NCBI RefSeq assembly: GCF_963422355.1
Contig: NC_085100.1
Span: 5,228,568-5,292,567, forward strand
DNA from: Corticium candelabrum
Lineage: Eukaryota; Porifera; Homoscleromorpha; Homosclerophorida; Plakinidae
Direction: 5' to 3'
DNA length: 64,000 nt
The notes beneath the pieces were generated by a model, which was given only the letters and a program-made list of their open reading frames with translations, was not told the DNA's origin and did no database searches. A program made the position numbers and the translations under genes. Numbering within the stretch: the first letter of the stretch is position 1; every line of letters starts with the position of its first letter. Positions 1 through 10,692 of this stretch are shown piece after piece.

Positions 1-1065
1 AATATCCATGGTTAGCCACAATCAAAAGAAAACGTTTTTGTTGTGGGCAAGAGTACCCGAATTAATTAATCCAAATTAAGAGTACATTAATTAATTAATT
101 AATGTGTGTGTGTGTGAATGATGGATATAGATTCTTTTGGTCAGGAAATCATTGGATGCCAGGCGTGAATCAGGAGTAGGTGTTGCCATCAGGACCAACA
201 TTGCCAACAAACTTGTTGATCTTCCCATTGCACATAGTGATTGTCTGATGTCACTGAGGTTACCTCTAGACAAGAAAAGGTATCTAACAATAGTTAGTGT
301 ATATGCTCCAACATTAAACTTCAAACGATGCTTCAAAGGAAAATTTTTATGATCAACTTCACCAACTTTTAGTAAAAATTTCATCACATGATAAACTCAT
401 TCTCATGGGTAATTTCAATGCTAGAGTTGGTCGGGATTATGCTTCTTGGCCAGGAATCATAGGGTGTAATGGTGTTGGTAAAGAAAATGCAAATGGTTGA
501 CTGTTGCTAGAACTTTGTGCCACTCATGAGCTGAGCATAACTAACACCAGATTTCAGTTACCTAATAAATTGAAAACAACCTGGAAACATCCTCGTTCTC
601 AACACTGACATCTACTTGATTATATTATTACAGGACAACGAGATGTCCAAGCTTACATGCGTTCTCAGAAGCGCTGAGTGCTGGACAGATCATCAGCTGT
701 TAAGGTCCAATGTCAAATTAAAGATTTACAAAAGATGTCATCTGAATTTCTCAGTCGAAAGTTTGACATAAGTCGTCTGAATGATCCTAGAGTTGTTCTC
801 AATTTTGAAGATCAACTCAAAAAGAACTGGCAGCATCTGAACAACCTGAAGGTTCATGGACTAGACTTAATATAGCAGCAACAAATGCAGCCAAGAAAAC
901 TATTGGCTTCATAAAGAACCAAAGGGACGACTAGTTTGACACCAACAACGTGGTAATACAAGATCTCCTGGACAGAAAATATGTTGCGTATGGTAAACTG
1001 CAACAAAATTCAAGAAGTATTAAATTGAAAGAAAAATTCCAAGAAAGAAAAAGAAAAACACAATG
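1..1065 (+). pseudogene. LINE fragment A1: APE-type endonuclease region
   Basis: Degraded non-LTR retrotransposon. Translated pieces in shifting frames give an apurinic-type endonuclease: residues around GVGVAIRTNIANKLVDLP, the core TIVSVYAPTL, then MGNFNARVG in another frame and LLDYIITGQRDVQ near the domain end, followed by linker sequence (678-875) ahead of the reverse transcriptase. These motifs match the family often annotated as craniofacial development protein 2-like, which is itself LINE-derived. In-frame stops (for example near 500 and 607) and frameshifts (near 350) show it is dead. It breaks off where a GT microsatellite and SINE begin; the 3' end of the same kind of LINE resumes at about 1655. 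Family known, exact clade inferred. Confidence 0.8.
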
Positions 1066-1179
<114 letters not shown>

Positions 1180-1255
1180 GTCTCGTGTAGCCAGACCCTT
1201 CCTGCCTGCATCTCGCCAGCAGGATGTAGGTGGGAAGGGTCTGGCTACGCGAGAC
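1180..1255. repeat. Short perfect-stem hairpin element (CCAGACC family)
   Basis: Arms GTCTCGTGTAGCCAGACC and its near-perfect inverted copy face each other across a ~30 bp loop. It sits inside GT-repeat sequence on both sides, so it looks inserted. Similar stems with a CCAGACC or CAGACC core occur at 10164-10222, 13919-13961 and 45172-45232. A foldback mini-element is likely; no coding capacity. Confidence 0.75.
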
Positions 1256-1280
1256 GTGTGTGTATGTCGGATGTGTGTGG

Positions 1281-1645
1281 TACTATAGCTCAATTGGCAA
1301 ATAGAGAGTGCGTTTGGAGAATGGAAACAGCCTGGACCTTGCAGGGTTGCAAGTTCAAGTAACAGTGATGGCAAGCTATGGCATAATTTCCTTGGGCAAG
1401 AAATACACAATTGCCTCTCAACTCGGGAGTATAAATGAGTACTTGGTCTTTGACTGGGGTGGCAAAGGTCTCCGACTGCAACAAAGTCCATCAGCCACTG
1501 GGGTCTTGATGGGACTTAGGATGGCCACACCACAGTTGGCGTCACAGTTGGTGCTCTTGCGAGCACCTCGCCAGGCTTCAGGAGATTACTTGGCACGACC
1601 CATAGCTCCTGCTTAGTGCACAGGAACCCAGCCATCTGGCTGGCG
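1281..1645 (+). mobile_element. tRNA-derived SINE, copy 1
   Basis: The head resembles a tRNA gene: an A-box-like TAGCTCAATTGG at about 1286 and a B-box-like GGTTGCAAGTTCAAGT near 1345. The body runs on through TTGCCTCTCAACTC and a TTTGACTGGGG block to a tail near CAGCCATCTGGCTGG. The same order of blocks is found in five other copies (23.06, 26.3, 33.5, 59.3 and 59.7 kb). RNA polymerase III would be expected to transcribe the intact form. This copy interrupts LINE sequence. Confidence 0.8.
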
Positions 1646-1654
1646 GCGCTACTT

Positions 1655-2060
1655 CTTTTCATCATAGATGTCTTTGGTTGTGTCTTGGAATCTCTATCAC
1701 AACAAACACAGAGGGAAAATCATATCTCAAAGGAATCAATAACCCAACGCTGGGGAGATCCTGACACTATAAACATAAAATGTATAAAACGACGTATGCA
1801 ATGGTTAGAGCATTTGGCTTGAATACCCATTGAATTCCCAAGATGTGCTTCTTTGGGTGGCTATCAGAAAAATGTCCACAAGATGGCATTAGAAAATGCC
1901 GGAAACACATAATTAGGAAAGACCTAAATGATCTAAAGATTCCAGAAAGCTCTTGATATGACTTAGCAAATAAATCAAGATCTACTTGGAGAGATCATTG
2001 CCATACCTGCCTGGACTTCCCAACTGAAGGGGTAGCATGTCTGTTTAGACAGAAGCAACA
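1655..2060 (+). pseudogene. LINE 3' end (C-terminal ORF2 region)
   Basis: Fragments resemble the C-terminus of the LINE ORF2 family at 22.2-22.8 kb: a HHRCLWLCLGIS stretch, then RRMQWLEHLARIPIE, a QKNVHKM region in another frame and a KDLNDLKIPESS motif. These correspond to the family pattern 'RWLGHLARMP..RIP' and 'KDL..L.I'. Stops and frameshifts are frequent. It probably belongs with the endonuclease fragment at 1-1065, the middle being lost or replaced by the SINE insertion. Confidence 0.7.
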
Positions 2061-2061
2061 C

Positions 2062-2143
2062 AGGAGGAGGAGGAGGAGGAGGAGGAGGAGGAGGAGGAGG
2101 AGGAGAAGGAGGAGGAGGAGGAGGAGGAGGAGGAGGAGAAGGA
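2062..2143. repeat. (GGA)n microsatellite
   Basis: Uninterrupted GGA/AGG triplets with two GAA variants, directly after the LINE 3' end; may have grown from the LINE tail. Confidence 0.95.
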
Positions 2144-2760
2144 GGTGTGTATCCCAATGAAGTCTTTTTGTTGGAGGGCAGAGAATGTGATGGAACGATT
2201 TAGTGCTGAGATATTTGAGGGATTGCAAATTTGAGGTTTGGAGGATACAACCACAAGATCAAAATGTGTGGAGGAATAAAATCTGGATCACCAGACAAGA
2301 AGTGAATTTCAAGAAAGAAGAAAAAGAGAAAGACTGCAAGGATGAGCAGAAACGGCGATGCTAAGCAAGGCAAACAACATCGAAGTTTGATATACATTGC
2401 TGTTTTGAAGGTTGTGGCTTCACTGCTGTAAATCATCTGGTCTTGTAAACCATCAAAGGCAGCAACACAGTCAGTCCCTAACTGGCCAATGTCAGTATTG
2501 CCACCCAGCCCTCCTTCAACTAGGCCTCCGCAACCACTGAGTGTTTTGCTGTCAGAGAATTTCCACCTCCCAACCTAGTCTGTCGTGACCTTGGCCTGCA
2601 CCGTTCCTTATTAGAATGAATCCAGTGAAAGGAAAGGTGTGTGTGTGTGCACGCATACGCGCATTAGGGACAATGCTGGCAACATTTGTCCATTTTTACC
2701 GTTATATCTTTAAAGACATTGATAGTAACATTGGCTGAAGATATGAATATATTTAGTTGA
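2144..2760. other. Unassigned sequence
   Basis: No open frame resembling a known protein and no clear repeat structure, apart from a short GT run near 2638. Probably old decayed transposon. Confidence 0.4.
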
Positions 2761-2764
2761 AAAA

Positions 2765-2847
2765 GTCAGGTGGCCCTGGTGAGAATTGAACCCACATCTC
2801 CCGCATCACTTACCATCAATATACTTCACACCACTTCGTGCATATAA

Positions 2848-2850
<3 letters not shown>
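2765..2850 (-). repeat. Possible tRNA-like SINE head or tRNA relic
   Basis: On the minus strand a B-box-like GTGGGTTCAATTCTC is preceded ~45 bp upstream by an A-box-like stretch, as in a tRNA gene. A full cloverleaf is not convincing and no CCA-proximal acceptor stem pairs well. It differs from the main SINE family of this window. Confidence 0.3.
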
Positions 2851-2851
<1 letters not shown>

Positions 2852-2893
<42 letters not shown>

Positions 2894-3024
2894 TATTTAT
2901 AATACAGATAACACAGATAACACATATCTGCCCTAAGGACGAAAGCACAAAGAGTCTAAGTCGCAATATCGCAATAATTAGGTAGATAGTCAACTATCAC
3001 AAGTCATAATCTGTCACTAATCTG

Positions 3025-3069
<45 letters not shown>
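2852..3069. repeat. Two (TA)n microsatellites with spacer
   Basis: TA tracts at about 2852-2889 and 3028-3069 with ~140 bp between. No coding content. Confidence 0.9.
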
Positions 3070-3070
<1 letters not shown>

Positions 3071-3089
3071 TCATATATTATATTCTCAA

Positions 3090-5080
3090 GCTACATCTGA
3101 TAAGTCTCGTGCCTCCAAAAACAATCTCTGTAAAATCATGTGGCCATTGTGTACCCACAATCTGGCTGAGAGTTGCTCATGGAGGTTGGTTACAGTTCTA
3201 CTCAAATTTGTCCTCTACAAAAAGTTTTTTCTAACTATGTCTTTCAAATGCTCTAACCTCTTCAGAGACCAGCAGCCAAAGCATTCCACGACAAATGAGA
3301 AGAACTTCCTGTCACAGTTATGAACTGAAGTTTCATATAGTTTGTTCTTTGCTCGTTCTCCCGCTTCTGCTGCTACTACGCCTGCACACCCAGCTGCCTC
3401 ATTAATGAGAAGACTGTAAAGGATTCCAAAACTAAAACATCACAATATCCGGGTCTTAGACCCATCATGAAATCGGGGTGATAAATTTCTCCTAGTCTGC
3501 TGCTATTGTCAAACGAACATCGTTGTTCACATCGAGTGTCTGAGTTGTCGATAAGTAAAGTGTGGAAAACAAAGTTTGCATGATAAGGCATTACAGCATC
3601 TTTTAGCACTTCTCTGATCAACGGCAACACAAAAGGTGGTCACTAAATTCGTCCAGTACTTGTCTGAAGGTATATCTGACAGCTTTTGGTAGTGATGAAA
3701 ACATGGTAATTCCAAGCCATAAATGTAGGGCAACTATCATCATATCTTCTGTGGTGTCATAATTGGCAAAGTCCTAATTTCAGATTAGGAACTGCACACA
3801 ACCATGAACTAGCATGTGAGGCTGGGATAGAATTCAAGCGATCACGCAATCATGTAAGCTACAAGTTATTGATGACTGAAGGGAGTAGTCTAATGAAACT
3901 TGAAATTGCTGTTACCGCAAAAAGGATCTATGCTGCTGTGAGAAGGTGACTGTCTCATGAAAAGTGTCCCTTGCTTGTGTTTCATCAGGAAGAGTCAAAA
4001 CCGGTTAATCAAGTAGTTTTTCATGTAACAATCTTGTGATGTTACAACTGCCAACAAAAGCAGCTGCTGCAAAACGAGATGCCTCCCGTTGACCAAGACT
4101 CTAGTCAAATTGGTAACGTGGTTTCCAGATTTCATCAAGAATGCATCAGCATCTCCAAAGAATGTTGCATTCCTGTATCAAAATGAAGTAATTGGTCATC
4201 TGCCTTACCTGGTGGAACTGTGCACAACAAATGATTGAATTCACAGTAGTTCTATTGAGGATTTTATGATGTTGGCATTGAAAAACTTTGTGTACTCTCT
4301 GGCAAAACGTATTGTCAAGGAATGCATCTGTACCATAAACTGGCGCCGAGAATGTCAACTCAACCTTAGACTTGTGACACGTCAAATGTTTAATAGAAAC
4401 TCTGGGAATGACTGGATCTGTTCCAAAAATGAAGCCACATCTGAACGTGAACCAAAAAAGTGCTGTCGTCACGATAGCAAAGTTGTAGAGCAGATTTGGA
4501 AAAGGATCTATGCTATGCAATAGATCAGTGACCACCAACAAACACAAAAGCGGGCCCAAGGGTCACCTTGCTGCAATCCACTGTATGAATAAATTGTGTG
4601 ATCCCCAAAACAAAGCTTTCCCCGACAATGGTAACAGCACTGGACCCATGCAAACAACGATGGGAATTCCTGATGAATATGGCATAGAAAAGATGAACGA
4701 CTGCAGTTGTTAAAGGCGTTCAACATGTTTATCTCATCTCCGTGATTATTAATAGAAGATCTAGCAGAGTGAATGGCAGTCTCCAGACCACCAGGAACTC
4801 CAACACCCAATTAACATTAAGGGGGAAAACACGAGAAAGTTGAGGTTTGACAGCTGCGCAACAAATTCAGCTAGTCAGACGGTGTAACACTTCTCCTACA
4901 GCTGTTGACCTAATGCCACCCTGCTTTTTAAATAGAGCCGTTAGAGGTGAACATGTAAGCCAAGGAGCAATATGCCTGTCTGATGTACCTGTCAGATAAA
5001 GCGACACGACACAGTTCAGTCAAAATCTATGGAGGAAGGAGCAGTACAGCCATCACCAGCATCCAGTAAGTGTTGTGCAT
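3090..5080 (-). pseudogene. LINE fragment C: reverse transcriptase, antisense
   Basis: Read on the minus strand, from 4.81 kb downwards, the motifs fall in reverse transcriptase order: GVGVPGGLETAIHSARS, a NAFNNCSR block (palm motif A region), then SGLQQGDP, a canonical motif with a second-frame continuation GPLLCLLVVTDLLHS. The C-terminal piece at 3330-3130 reads CFGCWSL and LHEQLSAILW in shifted frames. The type is known from many invertebrate genomes as a non-LTR-like polymerase. The catalytic FADD-like box is lost in a broken region. 4.8-5.1 kb is probably its degraded N-terminal part. Confidence 0.7.
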
Positions 5081-5089
5081 GCAGTCTAG

Positions 5090-5630
5090 AACAACCAGTA
5101 AAGTGAGGAAATGCACATAGAGCTGATAGTACTGCAGCAGGTGCAACAAAATTAAGTGGTGCTGGAATGTCATCTGACCAGTCAGGAAGCGTATATTCAG
5201 GATGTCAATGCCTCTAAAGCTTCTTCAAAGCACCTTCATCATCGTGTTCACAGCCACTAGAGCCGAGAGCTCGCATAGCATCCCCGTAACAGCCCTCTTG
5301 AGCCAAAGCCTTCGCACATGCAACATTCCTTTCAACCAAGGGTCTAACTTCATTCTTTTTTCATTTTCTTTCACACCTACCCACGGGAAACAGGTACCTA
5401 CAGTTCCCAACAGGACTAAATAGTGTTGGAAACTAATTAGCATAGTTAGATACTTAATTATAGAACTCTCTAGATCTTTGTACTGCCTATGTGCATTCTA
5501 GAATTCTATAGCTGGTGTTTTACAGCCACGTGTGTGGTTGTTCTGTTTTGTTGCATTCTGCTCGCACTTTAGTGAATATAATAATTGTTCTTTAACGAGT
5601 TGAGCCAACAAATAGACACAAACTAAGAAA
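5090..5630. other. Unassigned sequence
   Basis: No recognisable protein or repeat; some short hydrophobic frames occur on the minus strand (5225-5443) but match nothing I know. Confidence 0.4.
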
Positions 5631-5723
5631 TGCAGATTTAATTTCCGAGCGTAGTGAAGCTTCTAATCTGGCTCGCACAACAAAAAGGGGCATGGTCCTA
5701 TATGGCTATCTATCAAGCTCTTG

Positions 5724-5829
<106 letters not shown>

Positions 5830-6129
5830 GTACACACAAACCTCAAATTTCTTCTCCCTACGTCCACATTTCATTATAAGACCTACTTTAAAAAATGGTT
5901 TCCGTGTCCAACTACAGATCAGTACAAGAACAGTTCGTGCAAGTGACCAAACGGCGATGAAAAAGCCGCATGAAGTTCCATCGCCCCATCCTTTTGTAGT
6001 TAGGGATTGTGTGTACTTGACAACCGAGAAACACCTTTAGAAGCTGACTGCTAACCAGTATGCCATCTACAGTCAACTATTCACTCGTCTCGTACTACAG
6101 CATAATCAATCCTAACACTTTAGATAGAT

Positions 6130-7341
6130 CAGTGCACTTTCCGGCCATTCCACTTTTTTCAATTTTTAGTTTGGTTAAAAAGTGAAATGTACATCATGCA
6201 TTTCAATGTTTGGACCAATTTTTAACTAAAAATTAAAAATTACTAATTTGAAAATTGAGATACTACATATACGGAAATCAAAAATACAAAATTGAAATGA
6301 CAGCTGCACTGTCTGGCCAAGCATATTCCACCTAGTCTTCAGTGACAGCACCTAGATGTGACAAAGCAATTTGATTGTTGGCACTGTCTCTTCCAAGGTG
6401 TACAATCTAGGCGACAATTGACAGACCACCTACTCAAATAATAGGTACTGCTGATGAAATAGCCATTAGTAACTATCTCTAGCAAAGTGTCTTGCATATC
6501 CAGACACTTCCCACCTACATCCTTCCAGCGAGACCAGAAAGTGAATTCTTGTTCAGTTGATGTGGCACCTTAAAATATTTGGTCGATTGTACACTTGCAC
6601 TGGAGGGATTTACTTTGTAACACTTGCAGGTATAGTAAAGATGCACCTGTACTTGCACCAAAGGGATTACAATTGTGGCATGGGTTTAAGCACAGAACAG
6701 TTCACCTTCCCTTGCCAATATCGCTAAGCTGATTAGATTGTTTTAGCACAAATTACTCAACACAAAGAAGTACACACAAGTGATAATCGAACTATATAAC
6801 AGACTCCTCAGATAACAATCTCCTGGAAGATATTGTTGCTGAAGAAAATAGGCAATCTGACCATTTGTGTAACAATCAACAAGAACAATGCGCTCAATTA
6901 ATTCAACAGAAACTCTGGATGTTCATCATGTGCTAATTATTGTTTTGGGGGAATAATCACCTTTTAAATTCAAAGAAGATAGCTTGCTATGTGTACACTT
7001 GTGCCACAACCCTAATTGCTTTGTATACACCTGCAAGTGTGCTACAAACCAATCCCTCCAGCAAAGTCTACAATTGACAAATTACGCCACATTAACTGAG
7101 CAAGAATTTGCAATCCTAGAGAATCCTTTATGTTAGAAGACTAGATAGAATATACTTGACCACAAACTGCAGCTGTCATTTCAATTTTGTATTTTTGATT
7201 TTCTTATTTGTAGCAACTCAATTTTCAATTCTGTAATTTTAATTTTTAGTTATAATTGGTCCAAAAATTGAAATACACAATGTTCTTTCAATTTTTAACC
7301 AAACTAAAAATTGTAAAGTGGAATGGCCGGAAAGTGCACTG
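6130..7341. mobile_element. Foldback DNA transposon / long-TIR MITE inside R1
   Basis: Both ends begin, facing inward, with CAGTGCACTTTCCGGCCAT. The inverted arms extend for about 180 bp with high similarity (CATTTCAATTTT and a GACAGCTGC block on each side), and a second inverted pair lies inside (about 6530-6620 and 7015-7110, marked by GGAGGGAT and CACTTGCAGGT). The arms have no coding capacity. The flanks join to give an uninterrupted R1 repeat, which shows insertion. I see no clear target duplication; the CAGTG start would fit a hAT-type MITE, but this is unproven. Confidence 0.8.
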
Positions 7342-7651
7342 ACAACCATTTTATATGTCAACAAATATACCATACCACTGTCGTTACAATGGATCAAACT
7401 GAATGAGTGCATACCTACACTGTACATTTCAATTGTCTTGATCACGACCGCAAAACGACGACTACCCACCAGGCTTAGATACGTAATCTAAATTACTAGG
7501 AAGTTTGCATGTTTACTTCCATGACATGGTTTCAACCAATATGTATTGTCTAGCTAGAGTCCGGCATTTCAGTAGACAGTCAGAAAACTCCGTTGCGATG
7601 TGATACTCACTAACGCAAAGCACCACCTGCGGATACCATACAACTAAAAGT

Positions 7652-8472
7652 TGCCAAGCATAGCGAGGCTTCTAATCCGGGTCGCACAACAGAAAGGGGC
7701 ATGGTCCTATAGGTCTCTCTATCGAGCTCTTGGTATCTATACATACTGAGTATCTGTAAAGACAAGATCCTAAATGTTTGTGCGGCTACTAATTTGTCAT
7801 TCTTGGCTCATTGTCACTCAAATTCTCCAAACATGCTTACCGAATAAAAATGAACAAAGCGATGTCAGTTTCAATAGGTCGGTCCCTTTGGTGATCGACC
7901 CTTGAGCAATAAAGCTGTCTATTCTGTCCCACATTGATCGGATTGCTAAGCACGACATTCAAGAGCATAGCGTGCAAGGAAATTAATGGTTTTCGCTTTC
8001 GAATAGTCGAAATAGAGCGATTAATAGGCCATTGTAGGCAATGTCACAATTAAATATGTGTGTGTATGTGTACGCGCACGAACCTGAAATTTCTCCTCCC
8101 ACAACCACGTTTCATTAGAAGACCTACTTCAAAAATTTCCGTGTCCGACTACAGATCAGTGTAGGAACGATTCGTGCAAGTGACCAAACAGCAACGAAAA
8201 AGCCTCATGAAGTTCAGCTGCCCCATCCTTTCGTACTGTAGCTAGAGATTGTGTGTACTTAACAACCAAGAAATACATTCAGAAGCTGAATGCCACCTAC
8301 AGTCAACTATTCACACGTCCTGTACTTTACTGGGAAATTTGCATGTTTACGGTAATTTCCATGACAGGGTTTCAACAAATACGTGTACTGTCTAGCTAGG
8401 GCAAGGCATTTCAGTAGGCTACCTAGACGGTCAGAAAACTCTGTTACGACTTGTTACTCACCAATGCGAGGT
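7652..8472 (+). repeat. Interspersed repeat R1, copy 2
   Basis: Begins with AGCATAGCGAGGCTTCTAAT and ends near TTACTCACCAATGCGAGG, parallel to copy 1. Lacks the block that carries ATACCATACCACTGTC in copies 1 and 3. Non-coding. Confidence 0.7.
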
Positions 8473-8480
8473 GTCTATGG

Positions 8481-8543
8481 ATATAGCCTTGCACGAGGCC
8501 CTCTTCTCCGAGTGCGCAAGAGGCCTGGGTACAAGGCTGCTAT
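8481..8543. repeat. Short hairpin
   Basis: Imperfect inverted repeat: AGCCTTG...GAGGCC on the left against GGCCTGGGTACAAGGCT on the right. Lies between R1 copy 2 and the inverted-arm element. Confidence 0.5.
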
Positions 8544-8554
8544 GTATACCATAC

Positions 8555-9615
8555 AAATACACAAATTTCCATATCAAATTAGTTCATAGTCACTTCAAAT
8601 TCGCATTATGTCAAATCAAATTCATACTTTGTCAGTTCAAATTCATATGTTGTCAGTTCAAGTTCATACCTTGTCATTTCAAATTGGCATTACGTCAAAT
8701 CAAATTCATTCACAAGTCATTTCAAATTGGTTACTTGTCATTTCAAATTCATTCAGTCATTTCAAAATTGGTCAACTGTCAATTCCAATTCATTCACAAT
8801 AATTTCAAAATCTGTGTCCTGCTAAAATTATGTGTAGATTTGTGTAGATTGCACTCCTCCTACCTAGATAGTTAGCATTTCCAATTTGAATGTGGGTTAA
8901 GGTATTGACCAAACTCCTGAGGTAGCTTACTAATTAGACTATTCATGAAGACAGTATAAAAAAGACAGACTTTCTGTACGGCACCCCATTGGCACAGCAC
9001 ATGCAGGTCACACATAAATGCCAGATTACGAAAGAAATTGCTGAAGAAGCAGTTGAATCAGCTTTAGATCCACTGCTGGTTGTCCGTTGTTTTAGCCAAA
9101 GGCACTAGCCAACCTTTATGTAATATGAACAGATGTGATCTTCCTCTTGAAAATGACATCAGATGACTTAATTACTTAACTTAGTGTTGTGTTTCATTGT
9201 GTACTGTAATATGCTAGATCATTTGTGTGATGCAGTGTATTTGCTCAGTTTACAGAATATAGTGGTCCAGTTTCAAACTATAGTGGTTAATCAGTAAAAT
9301 TGCAGTTGTGTGCAATTGACATGTGTTGGTAGGAATCTGAAATGACTCATGACAGATTTGAAATGACTTGTGAATGAATTTCAATTAACAGTTGACCAAT
9401 TTGAAATAAATGTGAATGAATTTGAAATGACAAGTGACCAATTAGAAATGTCTGAATCAATTTGATTTGACATAACGTCAATTTGAAATGACAAAGTATG
9501 AACTTGAACTGAGAAGTCGTATATATTTGAATTAACAAGGTACCAATTTGAATTGACATAATGCAAATTTAAAGTGACTATGAACGAATTTGATCTGAAA
9601 ATGGTGTAAAATTGA
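8555..9615. mobile_element. Foldback element with subrepeat arms (FB/Galileo-like layout)
   Basis: The left arm (about 8572-8812) is a tandem array of ~20 bp units built on TCATTTCAAATT plus a variable spacer. The right arm (about 9338-9600) is the same array inverted (AATTTGAAATGA). The outer edges also pair: TTCATAGTCACTT left against AGTGACTATGAA right. The 500 bp centre has no recognisable gene. This layout is that of Drosophila FB and Galileo elements; homology is not claimed. The unit spacing is too irregular and A/T-rich for CRISPR. Confidence 0.75.
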
Positions 9616-9964
9616 AACGCCCCGCAGCCGGCGGTCTGTCTTCTAAAAGCGCGGCGACTGGCATGAGTCTACCAATTGCCTCCCCACTTTCAGAGACCGA
9701 ACAACGCCACTTCAGCTGGTGTGTTTGCATGAATATGAACGCGTTACCTCATTCGTTCCTCCCACTGCGGCCCAGGAAAACACACACTTCACTTTTCCCT
9801 GTAAAAAGAATACAGAAACCAGTTAGACTACCATATCTCCATGTCCAATTGCACACACATTAGTTAACGCAAATAAACTAGCTAGCCAATGCACTGCAGC
9901 TCGTTTGCCTACAGAAGGGATTCGTACCAGTGAAATTTCGTGATGAGATTGACGGCTATTTGGT

Positions 9965-10063
9965 TGCACGTTAAACACCGACGTTTCTTCCTTGACACAC
10001 ATTGCATGACTCACAAAAACGACTAGAATGACAAATGTAGAGGCATTCATTGCATTCAAAACA
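9965..10063 (-). CDS. Possible signal-peptide exon, unknown protein
   Basis: On the minus strand an ATG at about 10060 opens a frame beginning MNASTFVILVVFVSHAM, a plausible secretion signal, followed by a polar stretch. A splice donor may follow at CACTG|GTACGA. A further acceptor-like TTCTTTTTACAG near 9809 and a 51-bp open stretch with a GAG|GTAACG end suggest a second small exon. No family is recognised. Hairpin repeats lie just upstream, so this may be chance. Confidence 0.25.
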
Positions 10064-10085
10064 GCCAGAGCCGTATGACTAGTTA

Positions 10086-10226
10086 AGTCTCGCGTAGCCA
10101 GACCTTGCCGCCGCGTCATGCGTAGGCCTGCCGCCATGGCGCATTTTAGCCTCGTACCCAGACTCTCTCTCGCTAGTCTTGTTCGGTGCCCGTATAACCA
10201 TTCCAGGCGCGAGAGAGTCTGCGCAT
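10086..10226. repeat. CCAGACC-family hairpin and half-site
   Basis: GTCTCGCGTAGCCAGACC at 10086 repeats the arm of the 1180-1255 hairpin but has no partner. Directly after it, a second hairpin with CAGACTCTCTCTCG facing CGCGAGAGAGTCTG spans 10164-10222. Confidence 0.6.
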
Positions 10227-10301
10227 TTAGGGATGGCAGCAAGATGCAGGGCAGGAGAGTGGCGTAACCTCTAGAAATGGAGCGTGATCCTACAGCCACG
10301 C

Positions 10302-10366
10302 CCATTTTATAGACACGCCCATTTTATAGACACGCCCATTTTATAGACACGCCCATTTTATTGGCT
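10302..10366. repeat. 17-bp tandem repeat, four units
   Basis: Unit ACGCCCATTTTATAGAC repeated four times, the last unit degenerate. A second small palindromic cluster with GGATAGTCTAGAC lies at 10515-10585, just upstream of the integrase gene start. Confidence 0.9.
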
Positions 10367-10692
10367 TCTACAGTGTAGTTGACTCATGCAATAGAATCAG
10401 CGGCAGATCCAGACTGGAAAAAAGATGGTGTATAGAATCAGCTTTGATTCTCACACGTATTTACAGTCCACAATTATTATGACCACGCCTACAAATAATG
10501 AGCTCTAACCTGTCACAGGACATAGGATCCCCCGGATAGTCTAGGGGACAGTCTAGATTATCCGGGGGATAGTCTAGACTATCCGGCCGGATATTGTAGC
10601 ATCGGACAAAGTATTCGTGTGTACCAGTCCATACATCCGTGTTGATATAAAGTAAACCACAATAGTTTTTCCCGCCGTTTTCGAACTGTGAC

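Noticed and set aside
1975..2254. Poly-Pro, poly-Leu and poly-Ser minus-strand frames
   Set aside because: Produced by the GGA triplet repeat in three frames.
2765..2850. Functional tRNA gene
   Set aside because: Internal promoter-like boxes are present but stems do not pair well; listed only as a weak relic.
8572..8812. Possible CRISPR array
   Set aside because: Units are ~20 bp, variable and AT-rich, without constant repeats and unique spacers, and the array exists again inverted at 9.34-9.6 kb; the genome is eukaryotic.
9823..10305. 160-codon minus-strand frame as one protein
   Set aside because: Its first half runs through the CCAGACC-type hairpins and the 10.2-kb repeat; only the last part, with the signal-like start, was kept as a weak candidate.
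10302..10366. Regulatory tandem array upstream of the integrase gene
   Set aside because: Four 17-bp units are a plain minisatellite; no evidence ties it to transcription.
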